A DNA stretch of 8,323 nt from assembly GCA_003483675.1 (NCBI GenBank), contig DMYK01000348.1, positions 1 through 8,323 on the forward strand, in the 5' to 3' direction. The position numbers and the translations under genes are program-made. The stretch's first letter is position 1. Each line of letters begins with the position of its first letter. The notes below the pieces were generated by a model. It was not told the DNA's origin, did not search any database, and was given only the letters and a program-made list of their open reading frames with translations. Positions 4,885 through 8,323 of the stretch are shown in pieces. The stretch comes from Microcoleaceae cyanobacterium UBA11344. Its GTDB lineage: Bacteria; Cyanobacteriota; Cyanobacteriia; Cyanobacteriales; Microcoleaceae.

Positions 4885-5079
4885 GTGGCAAAAACTAATA
4901 CTGCGATCGCGGTCAGTTCCGTGATTAAGGAAGTCATTCAAAAACAAGCCCTAGCGACCAGACTAACCCAGAAGGAAGTCGTGTATTTGGGAATGCTGGC
5001 AATTGATGCACTCGACAAGGAAAGCCGCCAAGAATTGGCGGACAAAGTGCATCAGATGCAGGTGAATGGCGAGATTTGA
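4885..5079 (+). CDS. small ribbon-helix-helix-like protein, 64 aa
   Basis: The pattern fits a MetJ/Arc-type ribbon-helix-helix DNA-binding domain: a short strand (TAIAVS, residues 6-11), a first helix (about 12-25, with Ile14, Val17 and Ile18 on one face), a polar turn at Arg26-Leu27-Thr28, then a second helix (about 29-43, QKEVVYLGMLAIDAL), followed by a charged tail. Proteins of this size act as dimeric repressors or antitoxins, but no toxin frame is next to it, so no partner is claimed. GTG 4885 is the only possible start: an in-frame TGA lies 9 bases before it. A purine tract (AAGGAAAG, 4854-4861) is too far away to be its ribosome-binding site. A GCGATCGC site at 4903-4910 falls inside codons 7-9. 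The gene occupies the place where a third HTH copy would be expected. Family assignment is by pattern only. Confidence 0.65.
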   Translation: MAKTNTAIAVSSVIKEVIQKQALATRLTQKEVVYLGMLAIDALDKESRQELADKVHQMQVNGEI

Positions 5080-5199
5080 GGGGTTGAGGGCGATCGCGCT
5101 TTTGGTGAAGTGAAAAGGGCGATCGGGCTATGCTAAATAGCGGGAACAAAACCACTGCTGATTTGACATCAAGGTTTTTAGGAAAGCTCGATCGCACTT
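5080..5199. other. noncoding stretch after the 64-aa gene
   Basis: It holds two direct copies of GGGCGATCG (5088-5096 and 5117-5125), the first part of a HIP1 site. It also has a weak 5-bp hairpin GCTAT/ATAGC (5127-5131, 5137-5141) without a T-run. AGCGGGAA (5139-5146) is the reverse complement of TTCCCGCT (5203-5210), which could mark an old rearrangement or be chance. No convincing terminator or gene is seen. Confidence 0.35.
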
Positions 5200-5292
5200 T
5201 TATTCCCGCTTGACAGACTCAGCCAACCGCTTCGCATTCTCCCGCCGATGAACATTAATCGGACTGTTACGAATATCAACTTCTAGGGTTAC
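5200..5292 (-). pseudogene. C-terminal fragment of an unknown protein, no start codon
   Basis: Minus strand, stop at 5200-5202. Thirty sense codons ending in a protein-like charged helix (DIRNSPINVHRRENAKRLAE, then SVKRE) are cut off by an in-frame TAA at 5293-5295. No ATG, GTG or TTG start is available. The sequence looks like the natural end of a longer protein, perhaps an RHH-type or other small DNA-binding protein, but I cannot name it. The break coincides with a small inverted repeat (GTTAC-TTATT-GTAAC, 5288-5302), which may mark where the upstream part was lost. It could also be a chance open stretch. Confidence 0.4.
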
Positions 5293-5344
5293 TTATTGTA
5301 ACTAAGAATCTGTAGTATGTTCCAATCCCTTTTAAGCTTTGACT

Positions 5345-5358
5345 CGATCGCCCCTTAA
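5345..5358 (+). repeat. variant of the CGATCGCCCTTAA repeat
   Basis: CGATCGCCCCTTAA matches the array repeat CGATCGCCCTTAA at 4433 apart from one extra C. It lies 20 bases beyond the stop of the permease gene and is the right-most member of the repeat series at 3609, 4132, 4433 and 4733. No partner GGGCGATCG follows, so it is not a hairpin here. Confidence 0.4.
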
Positions 5359-5378
5359 CGAAGGCTGGGTATTAACCA

Positions 5379-6476
5379 TTAAATCCCTTTGAATCCCACT
5401 TCCATATCCATCTCTTTTGCCGGACTTACAGGAGGTTGAGGCGCGGATTGGGTTTGGTTGCGAAAAACGCCAATTTGATTGAGAACGATCCCGATTAAAA
5501 TGATGCTGCCGCCGATGTATTGAGCCGTGGTTGGTGTTTCGGATAAAATCAAATAGGCGACTAAAATTCCCGCGATCGGACTAAACGAACTGGCGAGGGA
5601 TACATCTGCCGCACCCGTCGTTTTTAGTCCGGTAAACCAGCACAGTTGTCCGCCAACAACAATAATCGCACCGTAGAGGAGCATCCACTGCCAGAGGAAG
5701 GGCGAAAAAATATCGATAAAGTGGGTGGGAGTATATAAGATTAAAACGACAATAAAGAAAACAACTGTTCCCAGTGTTGTTCTGATAATCGAGAACAATC
5801 CTAACGGAATTTGTTTGAGCGTGACTTTACTAATAATCGTCGAAATGGCTAAGGCGATCGCCCCTCCTGCTGCCATGAATTCGCCTCTGCCGATCGTCAA
5901 TCCGCCCATGCCCATCATATCGGTGGTCGGTGCTTGCAATACAATAGTCAGTGCAACACCCACAAACGAAATGATCGCCCCCGCAATTACCCAAAGATTG
6001 ACGCGATCGCCCAAAATTAAAATGGACAGCGCTAAAATGAGAGGCGGCTCGATGCGTCCGATAAGTACCACATTATTGACAGCGGTTAAATCCAACGCAA
6101 TAAAAGTTAAGGCTGGAGCCAATGCCCCAGACAGCAAAGAAATTCCGATCAACGCCCACCATGTTTTACCGGGAATCGAGCGAAAATTTTGTACCGTACA
6201 TTGCTGGCGATAAACCAGGAATAAAACTGCTAACGCGCAGAGATTCCCTACAAATAAAACATTACAAAGTGAAATCAAATTTCTGCCGTCTATCGGGTTC
6301 TGCGCTCCTAAATCGGTCAGTTTGCGAATGACAGAGTTAGAGGCAGCAAAAATGAGGATTGCTAGTAATAGATAGGTTCGTCCAGGGATGCGGTTGAATA
6401 ATTGAGACACGGTGATATTAACATGAATATATGATGCGATATCTTCTTCATACCACTGTTGCGTGGTAGTTGACAC
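5379..6476 (-). CDS. EamA/DMT-family permease (10 membrane helices)
   Basis: Inner-membrane carrier of the drug/metabolite transporter superfamily (RhaT/YdcZ-like EamA domains). The substrate cannot be told from sequence; relatives export amino acids, metabolites or drugs. Ten hydrophobic helices lie at about residues 33-50, 70-90, 106-126, 133-155, 160-181, 200-216, 226-248, 259-277, 294-312 and 317-335. Two EamA repeats show the typical ends: GRIEPPLILALSILILGDRV (140-159) and ASSFSPIAGILVAYLILSET (295-314). The C-terminal tail is polar and proline-rich. The longest frame starts with GTG 6476 (365 aa), but this leaves only 9 bases after the psaB terminator and puts an uncharacteristic polar 22-residue extension before helix 1. 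GTG 6410 (343 aa, MSQLFNRIPGRTYLL) is an attractive alternative. Neither has a clear Shine-Dalgarno. It may depend on psaB readthrough or on a promoter within 6410-6476. Confidence 0.87.
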   Translation of the reverse strand: MSTTTQQWYEEDIASYIHVNITVSQLFNRIPGRTYLLLAILIFAASNSVIRKLTDLGAQNPIDGRNLISLCNVLFVGNLCALAVLFLVYRQQCTVQNFRSIPGKTWWALIGISLLSGALAPALTFIALDLTAVNNVVLIGRIEPPLILALSILILGDRVNLWVIAGAIISFVGVALTIVLQAPTTDMMGMGGLTIGRGEFMAAGGAIALAISTIISKVTLKQIPLGLFSIIRTTLGTVVFFIVVLILYTPTHFIDIFSPFLWQWMLLYGAIIVVGGQLCWFTGLKTTGAADVSLASSFSPIAGILVAYLILSETPTTAQYIGGSIILIGIVLNQIGVFRNQTQSAPQPPVSPAKEMDMEVGFKGI

Positions 6477-6485
6477 AAATATACC

Positions 6486-6516
6486 AAAAAATCCCCCGCC
6501 CGAAGGCAGGGGATTT
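6486..6516 (-). terminator. rho-independent terminator of psaB with UUCG tetraloop
   Basis: On the minus strand AAATCCCCTGCC pairs with GGCGGGGGATTT around a TTCG loop: 12 pairs including one G-U, closed by C-G, followed by a run of T (complement of A6486-A6491). C(UUCG)G is an exceptionally stable tetraloop. The hairpin starts 31 bases after the psaB stop and is the strongest terminator in the window, fitting a very highly expressed gene. Its T-run ends 9 bases before the longest permease frame. Confidence 0.93.
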
Positions 6517-6547
6517 AATTAATTACCTACAAAACCAGAATTCAGAA

Positions 6548-8323
6548 TTACCCGAATTTCCCGGCAGTCGAGGCAATTACAAAGGCGCCGAAAGTGAGGA
6601 TGTTGCCCACAGTAAAGTGAACTAACCCAACCAAACGACCTTGGACGATAGAAAGAGCAACTGGCTTGTCCTTCCAGCGAACCAAGTTCGCCAGAGGAGT
6701 GCGCTCGTGAGCCCAAACCAAAGTCTCGATCAACTCTTGCCAGTAACCTCTCCAAGAGATCAGGAACATGAAACCAGTTGCCCAAACGAGGTGTCCGAAT
6801 AAGAACATCCAAGCCCAGACTGACAAGTTGTTAGTACCATACGGGTTGTAACCATTGATCAACTGAGAAGAATACAGCCAGAGGTAATCGCGGAACCAGC
6901 CCATCAGGTAGGTAGAAGACTCATTGAACTGAGCCACATTACCTTGCCAGATGCCTAGGTGCTTCCAGTGCCAGTAGAACGTTACCCAAGCTAGGGTGTT
7001 CAACATCCAGAAGACAGACAGGTACATCGCATCCCAAGCAGAGACATCGCAGGTACCGCCACGGCCGGGGCCGTCGCAAGGGAAAGCATAACCGAAGTCT
7101 TTTTTGTCCGGCATCAGCTTAGAACCGCGTGCATCCAGAGCGCCCTTGACCAAAATCAAGGTGGTGGTGTGCAAGCCTAGTGCGATCGCATGGTGAACCA
7201 AGAAATCGCCAGGTCCGATCGCCAAGAACAGAGAATTGGTACTGCTGTTGATTGCATCCATCCAGCCTGGGAGCCATACGTTGCCGTAGTTGGGCCAAGC
7301 GGTCGCCGCAATACTGTCAGGGTTGGAAAGTAGCACGTCCATGCCGTACAGAGCCTTCCCTTGAGCAGCTTGGATGAACTGTGCGAACACTGGTTCAATC
7401 AAGATTTGCTTTTCAGGAGTTCCGAAAGCAACCACGACGTCGTTGTGAACGTACAGGCCGAGAGTGTGGAAGCCCAAGAACAGCGATACCCAGCTCAAGT
7501 GAGAGATAATCGCTTCTTTGTGCTGTAACACGCGATCGAGCACGTTACCTTTGTTAGCTTCAGGATCGTAGTCCCGCACCAAGAAGATAGCTCCGTGGGC
7601 GAAAGCGCCGACCATGATGAATCCAGCAATGTATTGGTGGTGCGTATACAACGCAGCCATCGTTGTGTGATCCTGCGCCATGAAAGCGTAAGGAGGCAAC
7701 GAGTACATATGCTGTGCTACCAAGGATGTGATGACACCCAAAGCAGCGAGGTGAATTCCCAGTTGGAAGTGCAGCGAGTTGTTGTAGGTTTCGTACAAGC
7801 CTTGGTGAGGCAAGTTGAACTGACCTTCACTCTTGCCGCCTACCAAACCGGCTTTAGAATCCAACATCTCTTTGATGTTGTGACCGATACCGAAGTTGGT
7901 CCGGTACATATGACCGGCAACGATAAACAGCACTGCGATCGCCAGGTGGTGATGAGCAATGTCAGTCAACCACAGGGATTCTGTTTGGGGGTGGAAGCCG
8001 CCCAAGAAAGTCAGAATTGCTGTTCCAGCGCCTTGGGATGTCCCGAATACGTGGCTAGCAGCATCTGGGTTTTCGGCGTATACGCCCCAGTTACCAGTGA
8101 AGAACGGAGCCAAACCAGCCGGGTGAGGAGGGGTAGACAGGAAGTTGTCCCAACCTACGTGCTGTCCGCGAGATTCGGGGATAGCAACGTGAACCATGTG
8201 ACCAGTCCAAGCCAAAGAGCTGACACCGAACAAACCAGCCAAGTGGTGGTTGAGGCGAGATTCAGCATTTTTGAACCAAGACAAGCTGGGGCGGTACTTA
8301 GGCTGGAGGTGCAACCAACCAGC
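6548..8323 (-). CDS. psaB: photosystem I P700 chlorophyll a apoprotein A2 (PsaB), 5' end outside the window
   Basis: Core reaction-centre subunit of photosystem I in the thylakoid; with PsaA it binds P700, A0, phylloquinone and the shared FX iron-sulphur cluster. The window covers the last 591 residues of about 740; the first 150 or so are off the right edge, where psaA would normally precede. The FX loop [10 protein letters not shown] has both cysteine codons intact (7076-7078 and 7049-7051), and the following [10 protein letters not shown] marks PsaB rather than PsaA. In [11 protein letters not shown], the His (codon 6791-6793) is the P700 ligand and the Met eight residues on (6767-6769) the A0 ligand by known numbering (660 and 668); the Trp-rich ISWRGYWQ following is the quinone pocket. 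Counting from that His to the end gives residue 740, so the C-terminus (ASTAGKFG) is full length. No disruption was seen. Confidence 0.98.
   Translation of the reverse strand, partial: AGWLHLQPKYRPSLSWFKNAESRLNHHLAGLFGVSSLAWTGHMVHVAIPESRGQHVGWDNFLSTPPHPAGLAPFFTGNWGVYAENPDAASHVFGTSQGAGTAILTFLGGFHPQTESLWLTDIAHHHLAIAVLFIVAGHMYRTNFGIGHNIKEMLDSKAGLVGGKSEGQFNLPHQGLYETYNNSLHFQLGIHLAALGVITSLVAQHMYSLPPYAFMAQDHTTMAALYTHHQYIAGFIMVGAFAHGAIFLVRDYDPEANKGNVLDRVLQHKEAIISHLSWVSLFLGFHTLGLYVHNDVVVAFGTPEKQILIEPVFAQFIQAAQGKALYGMDVLLSNPDSIAATAWPNYGNVWLPGWMDAINSSTNSLFLAIGPGDFLVHHAIALGLHTTTLILVKGALDARGSKLMPDKKDFGYAFPCDGPGRGGTCDVSAWDAMYLSVFWMLNTLAWVTFYWHWKHLGIWQGNVAQFNESSTYLMGWFRDYLWLYSSQLINGYNPYGTNNLSVWAWMFLFGHLVWATGFMFLISWRGYWQELIETLVWAHERTPLANLVRWKDKPVALSIVQGRLVGLVHFTVGNILTFGAFVIASTAGKFG

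Noticed and set aside
4209..5079. Toxin-antitoxin operon
   Set aside because: The HTH and RHH proteins resemble antitoxins, but no toxin-sized frame is adjacent and each HTH gene is followed by its own terminator.
4934..5197. 87-codon open frame on the minus strand over the 64-aa gene
   Set aside because: It lies antisense to the better-supported RHH-like gene, has low-complexity Pro/Ser composition and no domain pattern; it is a shadow frame.
5725..6213. 162-codon plus-strand frame antisense to the permease
   Set aside because: The opposite strand encodes a clear 10-helix EamA protein; this frame mirrors its codon bias.
6519..6812. 97-codon minus-strand frame at the end of psaB
   Set aside because: It is an out-of-phase shadow of the intact PsaB C-terminus.
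1018..7942. GCGATCGC palindromes as regulator binding sites
   Set aside because: They occur at 1018, 2554, 3842, 4462, 4761, 4903, 5090, 5854, 6003, 7182 and 7935, in genes and gaps alike, as expected for the HIP1 octamer.
1..8323. tRNA, rRNA, transposase or integrase genes
   Set aside because: None of their sequence hallmarks was seen by eye on either strand, so the accessory region cannot be tied to a specific mobile element.

Overview
The window comes from a cyanobacterium. It carries a photosystem I reaction-centre gene (psaB) and an NDH-1 CO2-uptake pair (ndhD3-cupA), and the octamer GCGATCGC (HIP1) occurs at least 11 times in 8.3 kb. Heptamer tandem repeats and dispersed palindromes of a kind common in filamentous genomes suggest an Oscillatoriales-type organism (Microcoleus/Oscillatoria-like). 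That placement is an inference from style and protein flavour, not a measured one.

Layout. Positions 1-153 are noncoding leader ending in a 7-bp tandem repeat. Positions 154-3129 (+) hold ndhD3 then cupA, the distal part of the inducible high-affinity CO2-uptake NDH-1 operon; ndhF3 would be expected just left of the window. Positions 3130-3389 hold a 20-bp inverted-repeat element, an extended -10 promoter and a CTCTGCG repeat. They lead into a small conserved-looking gene (3390-3596) interrupted by one in-frame TAA. A 156-aa unknown gene follows on the minus strand (3619-4089).

Positions 4132-4815 form the most unusual part. This is a tandem array with a 300-bp period. Each unit is a terminator-like hairpin, a spacer of about 35 nt after the T-run, a TTGTCAA leader and, in two of three units, a 70-aa HTH (Xre/Cro-type) gene. 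The third unit keeps hairpin, spacer length and leader but not the HTH gene. It is followed by an unrelated 64-aa ribbon-helix-helix-like gene (4885-5079). A start-less C-terminal gene fragment lies at 5200-5292 (-).

Positions 5379-6476 (-) encode a 10-helix EamA/DMT permease. Positions 6548-8323 (-) encode the C-terminal 80% of PsaB, ending in a strong UUCG-tetraloop terminator that sits almost against the permease reading frame.

How it fits together. Two core photosynthetic loci (cyclic electron flow/CO2 hydration and photosystem I) flank an accessory stretch of about 3.2 kb. That stretch consists of small putative DNA-binding proteins, duplicated cassettes, decayed genes and repeats sharing the sequence CGATCGCCCTT. 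No toxin partner, transposase, integrase, tRNA, rRNA or CRISPR array was seen.
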